Notes: generated by a model not told the origin, from the sequence alone. A stretch of 64,000 nt of DNA from Rickettsiales bacterium (GCA_002729235.1 PBTY01000055.1:158544-222543); one strand, 5' to 3'. Shown: positions 27,136 to 36,672, counted from the stretch's first letter. Numbers and translations: made by a program.

Positions 27136-27722
27136 TGAGAGGAGTATTCGTAATCATCGTTTTTTTGCTCGTAGCGTGCTCAGCGACTCCAGAAATGGAG
27201 GTTTCTGCTGAGTATCCTGGATTGGGGTATCAAAATGGAGTTCTTGGTTTGGACTCCATCCCCTTTTCCGGGTATGTGGTAGCACACAATGAGTCTAATA
27301 TACTCTTGTCCAGAACACCCTATAAGAATGGTCAGGAGCATGGTGTGAAAGTGGCTTACTATGAGGATGGGCAAGTTCGCTATTACAGAAATTATAGCAA
27401 TGGAGAAAAGGATGGAGTTCATCAGGGATTTTATCCGGGAGGAGCTAAAAAATTTGAGTATCGATTCAAAAAAGGAGAAAATATCGGTACTCACTATGAC
27501 TGGTTTGAAAATGGACAGCTTGCCAAGTTGACCAATTTTAAAGAGGGGAAACCTTTTGGAGAACAAAAAATGTGGCGTTCCGATGGGAAAATTAGATCCA
27601 ACTATGTGATTCGCGAAGATGGAAGGAGATACGGGCTAGTAGGGTTGAAGCGATGCAAAAACATTGACACGGAAGAGGAAGAAATTGAACCACTAACAGC
27701 AGCTATTTATGATCAGAATTAG
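27135..27722 (+). CDS. MORN-repeat lipoprotein (YwqK-like)
   Basis: 195 aa with a lipoprotein signal peptide (lipobox LVAC, Cys15). The body holds four or five MORN-type repeats of the pattern YKNGQEHGVKVAYYEDGQV, the feature that leads databases to call such proteins YwqK-family antitoxins. No toxin partner is present, so an antitoxin role is not supported here. It overlaps the YHYH gene upstream by 1 bp and the SCO gene downstream by 14 bp. Confidence 0.82.
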   Translation: MRGVFVIIVFLLVACSATPEMEVSAEYPGLGYQNGVLGLDSIPFSGYVVAHNESNILLSRTPYKNGQEHGVKVAYYEDGQVRYYRNYSNGEKDGVHQGFYPGGAKKFEYRFKKGENIGTHYDWFENGQLAKLTNFKEGKPFGEQKMWRSDGKIRSNYVIREDGRRYGLVGLKRCKNIDTEEEEIEPLTAAIYDQN

Positions 27723-28356
27723 TTTAATCTTCCTTTTAGGAATATACCTGTTTGGGTGTGATTCCAAATCAACCAAGGTATCAATGCCTTATTACACGCA
27801 GGCAGATTTTACACCAAAATGGATAGCAGGTAACGTAGATACCATTCATCAGGTCGCTGATTTTTCCTTAACTAACCAGGATGGACAAATCATAACCAAT
27901 GCTGACCTGAAAGGTAAGATCTATGTGACCAATTTCTTTTTCACCATCTGTCCGACGGTCTGTCCAAAGATGACTAACAACCTACAGCGTGTCCAGGAGG
28001 CATTTGCTCAGGACGATGAGGTTATGTTAGTGTCGCACACGGTCATGCCATGGTTAGACTCAGTGGAAGTGCTAAAGGAGTATGCACTCAAAAATGAGAT
28101 TCAAACCAACAAATGGCAATTATTGACGGGAGATAAGAGTCTCATCTATCAACTGGGGCGACAGTCCTACTTTGCAGATGAAGGATTTGGTAAGTCAGTG
28201 ACTGATATGGATGACTTTTTGCATACCGAAAACATAGTTTTGGTAGATGGAAATCAACACATCAGAGGAGTATACAATGGGACATTGCCATTAGAAATGA
28301 CGCGACTTATTGAAGATATCCAAAGACTGAAACTGGAGACTACTGAATCTAGCTAA
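27709..28356 (+). CDS. SCO1/SenC family copper-binding lipoprotein
   Basis: 215-aa thioredoxin-fold protein anchored as a lipoprotein (lipobox LFGC, Cys17). The copper site is complete: CPTVC (Cys81 and Cys85) and the distal histidine in DFLHTEN (His172). SCO proteins deliver copper to, or reduce, the CuA centre of cytochrome c oxidase. It is the last gene of a three-lipoprotein operon; its 3' end overlaps by 8 bp the convergent small gene. Confidence 0.92.
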   Translation: MIRISLIFLLGIYLFGCDSKSTKVSMPYYTQADFTPKWIAGNVDTIHQVADFSLTNQDGQIITNADLKGKIYVTNFFFTICPTVCPKMTNNLQRVQEAFAQDDEVMLVSHTVMPWLDSVEVLKEYALKNEIQTNKWQLLTGDKSLIYQLGRQSYFADEGFGKSVTDMDDFLHTENIVLVDGNQHIRGVYNGTLPLEMTRLIEDIQRLKLETTESS

Positions 28357-28711
28357 GTACTTCTTCTACAGTCGATTCGCCAATTTCATTCTCACCATCC
28401 CAGCTCCATTTTTCATAGAGTTTGATGCGGCCATCCTCCATAAGTTCAGGAGTGGAGGTGCACTTGCCACTGCGAATCTTGCCTTCTTCATTCACATGTT
28501 GGTAAGAAAACTCCAGGGAGTTGTCCTCTTTTACCAATCCTGTGATAGTTCCTAGTTTGATTTTGGAACCCTGATATACAGCCCAAAGCACATCGTCTTG
28601 TTGGGAATAATGGAATAAGGTATTACTATCAACTTCACCTGTCTCGCTATTCGAGACTACCTGAAAACGCTTCTTGTGGTAATTAATCTTCAATGATTCT
28701 GAGTTTTGCAA
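28349..28711 (-). CDS. Small conserved protein of unknown function
   Basis: 120 aa, soluble, predicted mostly beta-strand, rich in Glu, Ser and Lys with a WSWDGENEIGES C-terminal motif. Similar small proteins in Bacteroidota are sometimes labelled N-acetylglutamate synthase in databases; I see no acetyltransferase motif and do not adopt that name. Its start lies 29 bp inside the end of the helicase gene, so it is translated from the helicase mRNA or its own promoter. Confidence 0.6.
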   Translation of the reverse strand: MQNSESLKINYHKKRFQVVSNSETGEVDSNTLFHYSQQDDVLWAVYQGSKIKLGTITGLVKEDNSLEFSYQHVNEEGKIRSGKCTSTPELMEDGRIKLYEKWSWDGENEIGESTVEEVLS

Positions 28712-30956
28712 AACTTAGTAATAGGGTTTTTTCACCAACAGTTTCAAAGTCCACACGGGCCTTTCTGTTAGCTCCATCTGCATCTATAACGGAAACAGTT
28801 CCAAATCCGAATTTTGGATGCTCTACCTTCATTCCTTCAGTCAAACCAGAAGTATCGCTTGGTTTGAAATCAGGACTTGGTTGATGTTTCGGTGCAGATG
28901 CAAATTTTCTGTTGCTCTTGTCTTTTTGTAAGTTGTTGACAAAGTTTTTGGTCACATAACTCTCCGCCGAGCTCAATGGTGCAGTGCTGGAGAATTTGCG
29001 ATTTACTTTGATGTATTGAGGATCCACCTCTTCAATGAATCGACTTGGTTCACATGCTTTTAGTCGTCCAAACCGATACCTGTTAAGAGCATAACTTAAA
29101 TGCAGCTTTTCCTTAGCTCGTGTAATGGCTACATAGAACAAACGTCTTTCTTCTTCCAGGTCAGCTCGGCTACTCAGCATCATTTGAGAAGGGAAAAGTT
29201 CTTCCTCCATACCCACGATGTAGACATATTTGAATTCCAACCCCTTAGCCATGTGAATGGTCATCAAAGTGATGGCTTCTTCCGGGTTGGCATTTCGATC
29301 CTCGTCGGTTAATAGCGTTACCTCTTGAAGGAATGCAGCCAGACTTTTGTCCTCACGCTCCTGATCATCAGTAAACTCTTTGATAGCGTTGAGCAATTCC
29401 TGAACGTTCTCGTACCGGCTCATTCCCTCAATGGTCTTGTCAGCATAGAGTTCTTTCAGTAGACCCGAGTTTTTTGCCACCAGTGCTGCAGTATCATAAG
29501 CATCTTTCTTCTCTGAAGTCAATCTGAAGCTCTTGATCAAGTTGACATATTCTTCTACTTGATTGCCACCACGACCACCTACATAGGTGGTAGCATTGGT
29601 CATGATGTCCCAAAGTGGTTTCTCATTCTCCGCAGAGGCTACGACTAGTTTTTCTATCGTTCCAGGGCCGATTCCACGTTTGGGAAGGTTGATGGAGCGC
29701 CTCATCGCTTGCTCATCATTTGGATTCACAATGAATCGTAGATAAGCGATCAAGTCCTTAATTTCTTTGCGCTGATAGAACGAAAGTCCTCCAACTACTC
29801 GATACTTTAAGTTATTTCTTCTGAGGGCTTCTTCCATCGCCCTGGATTGACTGTTTGTGCGATATAAGATGGCAAAGTCGTTGTTGCTCGACTGGGTTTG
29901 CATCTTGGTTTCAAAGATGGAGGAGGCGATCAATTTTCCTTCTTCATTGTCGGAGGTTGCTTTGATTAACTCAATTAAGTCTCCGTCTTTATTATCTGTC
30001 CAAACGTTCTTTTTGAGCTGCGCTTTGTTCTTGTTGATGACTGAGTTGGCAGCTTGTACGATGTTTTTCGTAGAGCGATAGTTCTGCTCCAATTTAATCA
30101 CTTTGAGATCAGGATAATCCCTTTCGAAATTGAGGATGTTTTGGATATCAGCTCCACGGAAGGCATAAATGCTTTGAGCATCATCGCCTACTACAGCGAT
30201 ATTTTGTCGAACAGCAGCAAGTCGTTTCGCAATCAAATACTGCGAGATGTTCGTATCCTGAAACTCGTCAATTAATAGGTAGTGGAAGCGATGTTGGTAT
30301 TTATTCAATACATCTGGATGCTCTTGAAATAAGACGTTAGTGTTGAATAAAAGGTCATCAAAATCCATGGCGCCGGCATTGAAACAGCGAGTCACATAGG
30401 CCTGATATAGCTTGCCCATTTCTGGACGCATGTTGGACGCATCGTCTTCAGCATAGATTGGATTGTTAATATAATCTCTCCAGGAGACCAACCTGTTTTT
30501 CGCCGCAGAGATCCGGTTGTAAACTACATTGGCTTTATACAGTTTATCATCGAGATTCTTTTCCTTCACAATTTGCTTGATCAGGGTTTTTGAATCGTCC
30601 GTATCGTAAATGGTGAAGTTGCTGGGGTAACCCAACTTAGAAGCTTCCGATCTGAGGATTCTAGCAAATACCGAGTGGAAGGTGCCCATGTAGAGGTTTT
30701 TTGCCTCGTTTCCCACGATCTTCTCAATCCGATCTCTCATTTCACGAGCAGCTTTGTTGGTAAACGTTAGCGCCATAATGTTGAAAGGATCTACGTTGTG
30801 ATGCCGCATCAGATGTGCGATTCTGTAGGTCAAAACCCGTGTCTTTCCAGAACCAGCACCTGCTATCAGCATGGTGGGGCCTTCTGTGTTTACTACGCCT
30901 TCTCGCTGTGGGGGATTGAGTTCGTTGAGATAGTCTGCCTGCACTTCACTTGCCAT
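28683..30956 (-). CDS. UvrD/PcrA-type superfamily 1 DNA helicase
   Basis: 757-aa ATP-dependent 3'-5' helicase used in nucleotide excision and mismatch repair. Motifs in order are Q-motif LNPPQREGV, Walker A AGAGSGKT (32-39), motif Ia TFTNKAA, Walker B DEFQDTN, motif III GDDAQSIYAFRGAD, motif IV LEQNYRS, motif V TIHMAKGLEFK and motif VI RRLFYVAITRAKE. The C-terminal tail has the PcrA/UvrD-type beta domain (MKVEHPKFGFGTV). Length matches PcrA. A TAGATTTG box ends only 5 bp before the ATG. Confidence 0.95.
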   Translation of the reverse strand: MASEVQADYLNELNPPQREGVVNTEGPTMLIAGAGSGKTRVLTYRIAHLMRHHNVDPFNIMALTFTNKAAREMRDRIEKIVGNEAKNLYMGTFHSVFARILRSEASKLGYPSNFTIYDTDDSKTLIKQIVKEKNLDDKLYKANVVYNRISAAKNRLVSWRDYINNPIYAEDDASNMRPEMGKLYQAYVTRCFNAGAMDFDDLLFNTNVLFQEHPDVLNKYQHRFHYLLIDEFQDTNISQYLIAKRLAAVRQNIAVVGDDAQSIYAFRGADIQNILNFERDYPDLKVIKLEQNYRSTKNIVQAANSVINKNKAQLKKNVWTDNKDGDLIELIKATSDNEEGKLIASSIFETKMQTQSSNNDFAILYRTNSQSRAMEEALRRNNLKYRVVGGLSFYQRKEIKDLIAYLRFIVNPNDEQAMRRSINLPKRGIGPGTIEKLVVASAENEKPLWDIMTNATTYVGGRGGNQVEEYVNLIKSFRLTSEKKDAYDTAALVAKNSGLLKELYADKTIEGMSRYENVQELLNAIKEFTDDQEREDKSLAAFLQEVTLLTDEDRNANPEEAITLMTIHMAKGLEFKYVYIVGMEEELFPSQMMLSSRADLEEERRLFYVAITRAKEKLHLSYALNRYRFGRLKACEPSRFIEEVDPQYIKVNRKFSSTAPLSSAESYVTKNFVNNLQKDKSNRKFASAPKHQPSPDFKPSDTSGLTEGMKVEHPKFGFGTVSVIDADGANRKARVDFETVGEKTLLLSFAKLRIIED

Positions 30957-31041
30957 CCTGCAAATCTAATAGTATCAACTTAGATCTGCCTTTGTGATTC
31001 GGAGAAATGCATCTCAAAATTTCAGATCGAAATCATTTTGA

Positions 31042-31797
31042 TTGCTGGTTCGTTATATTCCTATGATCTCGCCTCCTAAGTCGCTCATTTATTTTGGTTT
31101 ACTTCTTTTGGCTGCTTCGGCTTCTGCTCAATATTATTTTCTTGGGACAGCAGGAAATATGCCTAATGGATGTATCCAGTTGACACCTGATGAGCCTTAT
31201 GCCGAAGGGCTCGCCTACAATTATCAAAAACTCGATTTGACCAGATATTTCGAAATACAGTTTGACATCTATCTTGGTGATAAGGATGCTGGCGCTGACG
31301 GTATAACCTTTGTGGTGCACAATGATGTGCGAGGTTATGAAGCATTCGGTCAGTGGGGAGAGTGCATGGGTTATGGCCGGTTTAATCCGTATTCACCTGG
31401 GAACTCCATTGATCCGTCTGTGGCAGTAGAGTTCGATACCTATCCCAATCGCTATCAGAATGATCCGTTATGCGATCATGTGGCCTATTTAGAAAACGGT
31501 GTAAGCAGGCATGAAGTCTATTGGAACAACGATGATTCCGACTACAACATGGAAGACGATCGATTACATGATTTTCGTTTTCGGTGGAATCCAGAATCGA
31601 AATTGCTACAGGTATTTTGGGATGGACAGGTAGTAGTAGAGACAGAAAGAGATCTGATCAATGATGTTTTTGATGGAGAAACTCAGGTGATCTGGGGATT
31701 TACAGCAAGTACCGGACGCGCACATAACTTGCAATATTTCTGCTTAAGGCGAATGGTTTACAACTTGCCTACAGAAGGAAGCGATAGAAGTGGTTGA
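31042..31797 (+). CDS. Secreted L-type (legume-like) lectin domain protein
   Basis: 251 aa; an alternative ATG at 31063 gives a tighter signal peptide (ending ASASAQ). The mature protein is one jelly-roll domain. IQFDIYLGDKDAGADGITFVVHND and VAVEFDTYPN are the diagnostic strands of bacterial L-type lectins, with the expected Asp/Asn metal and sugar ligands, and VIWGFTASTGRAHNLQ is the C-terminal signature. It carries no sorting domain or additional enzyme, so it is a free lectin. Ligand unknown. Confidence 0.85.
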   Translation: MLVRYIPMISPPKSLIYFGLLLLAASASAQYYFLGTAGNMPNGCIQLTPDEPYAEGLAYNYQKLDLTRYFEIQFDIYLGDKDAGADGITFVVHNDVRGYEAFGQWGECMGYGRFNPYSPGNSIDPSVAVEFDTYPNRYQNDPLCDHVAYLENGVSRHEVYWNNDDSDYNMEDDRLHDFRFRWNPESKLLQVFWDGQVVVETERDLINDVFDGETQVIWGFTASTGRAHNLQYFCLRRMVYNLPTEGSDRSG

Positions 31798-31942
31798 GTA
31801 CCACCAACAATAGAAATCCGACTAGAACGCCTATTTCTAACACAAGAAGGATGTTTTTCCAGTTTGGTTTATCCTTTTTCACAAGATTCTCACTAGTGCT
31901 GTACAATGGTTGATGTTTAAAGTCTCTTTTAAAGAGCAACAA
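31769..31942 (-). CDS. Putative small single-pass membrane protein
   Basis: An open frame of about 57 codons, opposite the end of the lectin gene (29-bp overlap) and reading into the gap before the sulfotransferase. It has no ATG; TTG at 31942 or 31939 is the only plausible start. The product has a charged, Lys-rich N-terminal half and then one strong hydrophobic helix of about 20 residues (ILLVLEIGVLVGFLLLVVL) ending in NHFYRFLL. The biased composition is protein-like, but expression is unproven. Confidence 0.4.
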   Translation of the reverse strand: MLLFKRDFKHQPLYSTSENLVKKDKPNWKNILLVLEIGVLVGFLLLVVLNHFYRFLL

Positions 31943-32070
31943 ATTAAAAGAATATTACCGAATTATTAACCCGACTTAATGGCTAAAAAATCGTAAAACT
32001 CACATTTTCGAATGAATTATTAGCCCTTTCGATGGTTTCAGGTAAGAAATGAAAGTGATAGATTCGCACC

Positions 32071-32880
32071 ATGAGCTCTGGAAAGATGGTGTATTTTCAT
32101 GTAGGTTTAGGTAAAACGGGATCCACATTTTTGCAGCAGGAGGTTTTTCCTAAGTTCGATGGAATACACTATGTTGGTCCACAGCAATATAAAAAAGTAG
32201 CCAGGATTGTTTCTCAATCACGTCAATCCAAGATTTTAGTCTCCAGGGAGTTTGATAAGCAATTAGAGGAAGAGCTAAGATCTTTTTGTGAGCAAATTTC
32301 CAATGTGAAGGTGATTGTTTGCTTTAGGCGACAGGATGAGTGGATGGCTTCCCAGTACCGCAGACGTGTGAAAAATGGCTGGTTGATGTCTTTCCATGAA
32401 TTCATTGATGTGGAGAAGAATACTGGATATTGGAAAGCGGAGGAGCTCTTTTATCAACCAAAAGTGGAGTTGATCCGATCCATCACGGGAAATGATCCTT
32501 TGGTGTTGGTATATGATGAACTCCGAGATGATCCACAAGCCTATTTGAAGCGTATTTCTGATTTTATTGGAATCAAGCTACCTCAAAATATTTCCTTCAA
32601 ACCTCGTCATCGATCATTTAGCGACAAGCAGTTGATTGTACTGCAGACATTTTGCCGAAAGTTTGTGAAGTCTGTCCCCAGAGGCCGATCCAATAAATTA
32701 GTGCATTGGTTGCTCTATCGGCCAGTTTGGTTTTTTTATCATATAGTGTTGTACGCTGCGAAGTTTATTCCCTGGAGTCTGATCTCACGAAAGGAGTTGA
32801 TTATATCAGATGAATTGGAGGCGGTGAAACGGTTTTTTGAGGAAGATTGGAAGAAAGTTGTCTATAATTCAATCAGTTAA
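32071..32880 (+). CDS. Sulfotransferase family protein
   Basis: 269 aa. It begins MSSGKMVYFHVGLGKTGSTFL, where GLGKTGSTF is the 5'-phosphosulfate-binding loop; the 3'-phosphate contact lies in VIVCFRRQDEWMASQYRR, and the C-terminal KPRHRSFSDKQ resembles the PAPS-closing segment. It differs clearly from the sulfotransferase at 12436. No glycan gene flanks it. A hydrophobic patch near residues 213-232 could attach it to membrane. Acceptor unknown. Confidence 0.8.
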   Translation: MSSGKMVYFHVGLGKTGSTFLQQEVFPKFDGIHYVGPQQYKKVARIVSQSRQSKILVSREFDKQLEEELRSFCEQISNVKVIVCFRRQDEWMASQYRRRVKNGWLMSFHEFIDVEKNTGYWKAEELFYQPKVELIRSITGNDPLVLVYDELRDDPQAYLKRISDFIGIKLPQNISFKPRHRSFSDKQLIVLQTFCRKFVKSVPRGRSNKLVHWLLYRPVWFFYHIVLYAAKFIPWSLISRKELIISDELEAVKRFFEEDWKKVVYNSIS

Positions 32881-32901
32881 GTCGAAAAAGGAAATCCGGG
32901 T

Positions 32902-32932
32902 TTTGAATTTTTAAGGAAAAGATATTCTTTTG
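32902..32932 (+). promoter_or_regulatory. Promoter for the tandem DUF3857 genes
   Basis: TTTG (32902-32905), 19 bp, then TTCTTTTG (32925-32932), one base from TAnnTTTG. The start site would be near 32938, which excludes the TTG at 32930 as a start codon and supports the ATG at 32957. Confidence 0.55.
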
Positions 32933-32956
32933 AAGTCTAACCTTAAACTAACCATA

Positions 32957-34825
32957 ATGATCATCAAGAAACCTATTCTGGGTATTCTATTGACCCTATT
33001 TATTGTTTTTATTGTCAAAGCTCAAGACAAAATCAAATTCGGTAAAGTGTCCGACGATTTATTGGAAATGGAATACTATGAGAGGGATTCCACAGCAGAG
33101 GCTGTTATTCTTAGCGATATCGGACACTATGATAAAGTATCCTTTAATTTCTACCGACACCTTAGAGTGAAAATTCTAAAAACCTCAGGTACCAAATGGG
33201 GCAACTGGACTTTTAATGTTCCTTCAAAAGGTAATATTGAAGGTTGGGTATACAACCTTGAAAATGGGGAAGTAGTCAAGGAGAAATTACGAAACTCTTC
33301 GATCTATGAAGAAGAGCTTGTTGAAGACTATATTGTTTACAAGGTTTTCATGCCAAACATAAAAGTGGGTTCTGTATTCGAAATAAGGTATTCGATTCCA
33401 ACTGTACCCTTTGAATGGAGGTTTCAGGAGGAGATACCTGTGGTATATAGCGAGCTGAAGTTGGATCAGTCAGAGTATCTTAATTACAGCATCAATTCTG
33501 TTGGGTTTGCACCTATTGAGACCGTTGAGTGGGGGCGTCATTGGATTGCTCGTGATATGCCTGCTTTTGAAAAGGAACCCTATATGAGACATTATAGCAA
33601 CTACATTACCAAGTTTGAAATAGAGCTCAAATCTGTTCAGATTCCTGGGGTTTTGTATCGCACCTATACTACCTCATGGGAAAGAGTAGGTGGTTATTTT
33701 GATAACAATGAATATGTAGGTGGTGTATTTAGAAATTCCATGTTCCTCAACGAATTTGCTAAATCTGTAAAAGACCTGGATATATCCATGGAAGAAAAAA
33801 TTGATACAGCATACAATTACATTAAAGACAATATCAAATGGAATGGAAATGTTACTTTGTATGCCAATAACGATTACCGTAAAGGATTCCTGACAGAGCA
33901 TTCGGGCAACTCTGCAGAGATCAATTTGCTACTCACCTCATTGCTTATGAAAATGGATTTACCTGCTGCTGCGGTATTACTCTCTACCAGGAGTAATGGG
34001 GTTTTAAATCCGCGTATTCCTTCCATCAATAAATTAGATTATGTCTTGGCTATGGTCAAAACGGAGGAAGGTTCAATTTTATTGGATGCGACTGATGATG
34101 ATTTGCAACCAGGTTATATAGCTGAAAGAAGTATCAATGGCAGAGGAAGATGGTTTGATAAGGATTATACTGGTTGGGTTGATTTGGATCCTAAGGGCCC
34201 AATTTTGAAGTCGAGTTATTTAATCAATGTGAAACAATTGGATGGTGAGTATAAAGCCACCATTCAGTCTAAGTTTTCGGATTATAGCTATTTGCGCTGG
34301 AAAGATGATTTTGAAGAAGAGGGCTCTGAAGCTGCATATACGGCCTCTATTGAGAGTGACTTTCCAGGTATGATTGTGGAAGAATATTCTAATGAGATCG
34401 ATAAAGAAGGTATGAACGCAAGTGAGAGCCTGGAAGTGGATATCACCGAACTTGTAGATGACCTGGGAGATGAGGTTTATCTTCCTACCATATTTGTGAA
34501 AGAACTCAAAAATCCTTTCAATAAGCCGGATCGTAAGAACCCTATTGATTTCACCTTACCAATTACTGAACAGTATTTTATGACTTATGAATTGGAAGGA
34601 GGGTACGTGGTGAGTTCAATGCCCGAATCTGTTCGATTTGCATTACCTGAGGACGGTGGAGATTTCCTGTTTATTTGCAATGCTGTTGGAAATAAGATAC
34701 AGGTGCAGTGTAAGATCAATATTAAAAAGGCTTATTTCCTAGAAACCCAATATCCATTTATTCAATCATTTTATACTGAAATGATCAATAAATTGACTGA
34801 ATCCATCCAAATCAATAAGACATGA
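32957..34825 (+). CDS. DUF3857/transglutaminase-like protein, catalytic residues lost
   Basis: 622 aa from the ATG at 32957, with a signal peptide (IIKKPILGILLTLFIVFIV, ending KAQ). An N-terminal DUF3857 beta domain is followed by a transglutaminase-like fold at about 270-400 and a C-terminal beta region. Where an active member has Cys, His and Asp, this protein has Ser319 (SGNSAEIN), Tyr362 (LDYVLA) and Asp377 (LLDATDDD), so it should be inactive as a thiol enzyme. It overlaps the next gene, a catalytically complete paralogue, by 4 bp. Confidence 0.82.
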   Translation: MIIKKPILGILLTLFIVFIVKAQDKIKFGKVSDDLLEMEYYERDSTAEAVILSDIGHYDKVSFNFYRHLRVKILKTSGTKWGNWTFNVPSKGNIEGWVYNLENGEVVKEKLRNSSIYEEELVEDYIVYKVFMPNIKVGSVFEIRYSIPTVPFEWRFQEEIPVVYSELKLDQSEYLNYSINSVGFAPIETVEWGRHWIARDMPAFEKEPYMRHYSNYITKFEIELKSVQIPGVLYRTYTTSWERVGGYFDNNEYVGGVFRNSMFLNEFAKSVKDLDISMEEKIDTAYNYIKDNIKWNGNVTLYANNDYRKGFLTEHSGNSAEINLLLTSLLMKMDLPAAAVLLSTRSNGVLNPRIPSINKLDYVLAMVKTEEGSILLDATDDDLQPGYIAERSINGRGRWFDKDYTGWVDLDPKGPILKSSYLINVKQLDGEYKATIQSKFSDYSYLRWKDDFEEEGSEAAYTASIESDFPGMIVEEYSNEIDKEGMNASESLEVDITELVDDLGDEVYLPTIFVKELKNPFNKPDRKNPIDFTLPITEQYFMTYELEGGYVVSSMPESVRFALPEDGGDFLFICNAVGNKIQVQCKINIKKAYFLETQYPFIQSFYTEMINKLTESIQINKT

Positions 34826-36672
34826 TAAGGGGAGTTATTTGTTTCTTTTTGGCTTTCAACTCCTTTGGATTGTCCGCTCAGGAATTTGCCAGAATTAAGG
34901 AATCAAGGACCGTTTACACGATAAACTCTCCGAAGAGTGCCACAATTAGCTACAATCATGAAGTAGAAGTTTTTGAAGAGCGAGGCCTTCCTAGTAGTCT
35001 TATTGTTGAGCAATTGGGTGATTATATAGGCATCGGAAAGGTGAGTCTAACTATTCTGGATGCTTCAGGCAATAAGGTTCGTAAATTATCCAAGTCGGAT
35101 GGAGTAAATATGGCAGTGAATGAGTCGTTTGAAATTGACGACTCTAAAATCTTCTATTTGGATCCTGAGTGGGAGATTTATCCCTTCACAGCACTTATTG
35201 AATATGAAATAGATTATAGCGGATTTACAGCCCTTCCTACCTGGAGTCCTCGTCTGGATTACAATGTTTCAGTAAATCATTCCTCAGTGGAAGTGTTTTA
35301 CTCATCAGAAATGTCTGTAAAATTGGTACCACTCCAGGGACTGGATGATGGAATTGAAATTTCTGGAGACCCTAAATACATCGGTCGAAAATGGGAAGTG
35401 AATGATTTGAAAGAATATTTGAATTTACCGTTTAGCAAGGCAATCTCTGAAGCTACTCCGAAGCTAATGGTCGTACCATCAGCTTTTGAATTAGATGGTA
35501 AACCTGGAAGAATGGATTCATGGGTTTCATTTGGAGATTGGTTCTATGATCTTAACACGGATCTGGGTGAGTTGTCAGATAAAACAAAAATTGAAATAAC
35601 TACTCTTGCTAACTCCAGTTCGAATAAGCGTGAGACCGTCGAGAAGGTATTTAAGTACATGCAGTCAAGAACTCGATATATTTCCATTCAGCTTGGAATT
35701 GGAGGATTCAGGTCATTACCGATTGATTTCGTGGATGCAAAGGGCTACGGCGATTGTAAGGCATTGTCTACGTATACGAAATCTATGTTGGAATACCTCG
35801 GTATTAAGTCAAACTATGTGCTTGCCAATGCTGGACCAGAAATGTACAAGGTAAACCAAACAATACCGAGTAATCAGTTTAATCACGTACTACTAGCGAC
35901 TATTTTGGAAGAGGATACCATCTGGATGGAGTGTACAGATCAGATGGTTCCTATAGATTATTCCGGCTCCTTCACTGATAATAGAAAGGTTCTCTGGATT
36001 GAGAAAGGCAATAGCAAAATAATCCAGACACCTGAATATACCTTTGAGGATAACGTGGAAAAACGGACCGTTGAGGTAAGGTTATATGATGATCAATCTG
36101 CTTTACTAAATGTCGGCTTGACGAAACAAGGAGTGTTTTATGATGATGCAAGATCTTATCAGAGCATGACAGATGTGGATCTTAAAAATTACAATCACAG
36201 ACGCTGGCCATTCAAAGATTATGAAGTGAGTGATTTTAACTTTTCTCATGAAGAATCTGAGACTACACTGGAGGAGTCTATGCAAGTATGGGTACGCGGG
36301 TTTCATAAACAAGTTAAAGATCGCTTAATAATCAAGGCGGGAGTCCTCGGTGAAAACTTTGTTATTACCAACACAGATTCGGCCAATGCCTATGTGGAAA
36401 TTAAACGAGCTTCAACTACTCAGGACGAGTACATGATTAAGATTCCTGAAGGATTTATTCTTGGAGGAAGTATTGAACCGGTCTCCATTGATAACAAATA
36501 TGGTACCTATGAATTATCAGTGACCAAGAGCGATGATCAGGCATTAATTACTAGAAAACTGGTGTTGAAAAAAGGAGAATATGAGGGGGGAGACTTCTTT
36601 GAATTTAAAGAGTTCATTGATGATGTACGGAAGGCAGATAATACTAAGCTGATGCTTCGGACGAAGACTTGA
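34822..36672 (+). CDS. DUF3857/transglutaminase-like protein, active-type
   Basis: 616 aa with a signal peptide (ending LSAQ). Architecture as in its upstream neighbour: DUF3857 domain (about 55-230), transglutaminase-like domain (about 255-385), C-terminal beta domain. The triad is intact: Cys312 in GYGDCKAL, His355 in QFNHVLLA, Asp373 in ECTD. Such proteins are periplasmic or surface-exposed; substrate and reaction (crosslink, hydrolysis or amide transfer) are unknown. The arrangement suggests it may pair with the inactive paralogue. Confidence 0.85.
   Translation: MIRGVICFFLAFNSFGLSAQEFARIKESRTVYTINSPKSATISYNHEVEVFEERGLPSSLIVEQLGDYIGIGKVSLTILDASGNKVRKLSKSDGVNMAVNESFEIDDSKIFYLDPEWEIYPFTALIEYEIDYSGFTALPTWSPRLDYNVSVNHSSVEVFYSSEMSVKLVPLQGLDDGIEISGDPKYIGRKWEVNDLKEYLNLPFSKAISEATPKLMVVPSAFELDGKPGRMDSWVSFGDWFYDLNTDLGELSDKTKIEITTLANSSSNKRETVEKVFKYMQSRTRYISIQLGIGGFRSLPIDFVDAKGYGDCKALSTYTKSMLEYLGIKSNYVLANAGPEMYKVNQTIPSNQFNHVLLATILEEDTIWMECTDQMVPIDYSGSFTDNRKVLWIEKGNSKIIQTPEYTFEDNVEKRTVEVRLYDDQSALLNVGLTKQGVFYDDARSYQSMTDVDLKNYNHRRWPFKDYEVSDFNFSHEESETTLEESMQVWVRGFHKQVKDRLIIKAGVLGENFVITNTDSANAYVEIKRASTTQDEYMIKIPEGFILGGSIEPVSIDNKYGTYELSVTKSDDQALITRKLVLKKGEYEGGDFFEFKEFIDDVRKADNTKLMLRTKT

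Noticed and set aside
27135..27722. Antitoxin role for the MORN lipoprotein (YwqK-like)
   Set aside because: It is a lipoprotein within a YHYH/SCO operon and no toxin gene is adjacent.
28349..28711. N-acetylglutamate synthase function for the small gene after the helicase
   Set aside because: A database label for similar proteins, but no acetyltransferase fold or motif is visible in the 120 residues.
30961..30968. TAGATTTG box just before the helicase start, suggesting a leaderless transcript
   Set aside because: The start site would fall on the ATG itself and no -33 element is found at 19-21 bp; it may be chance.
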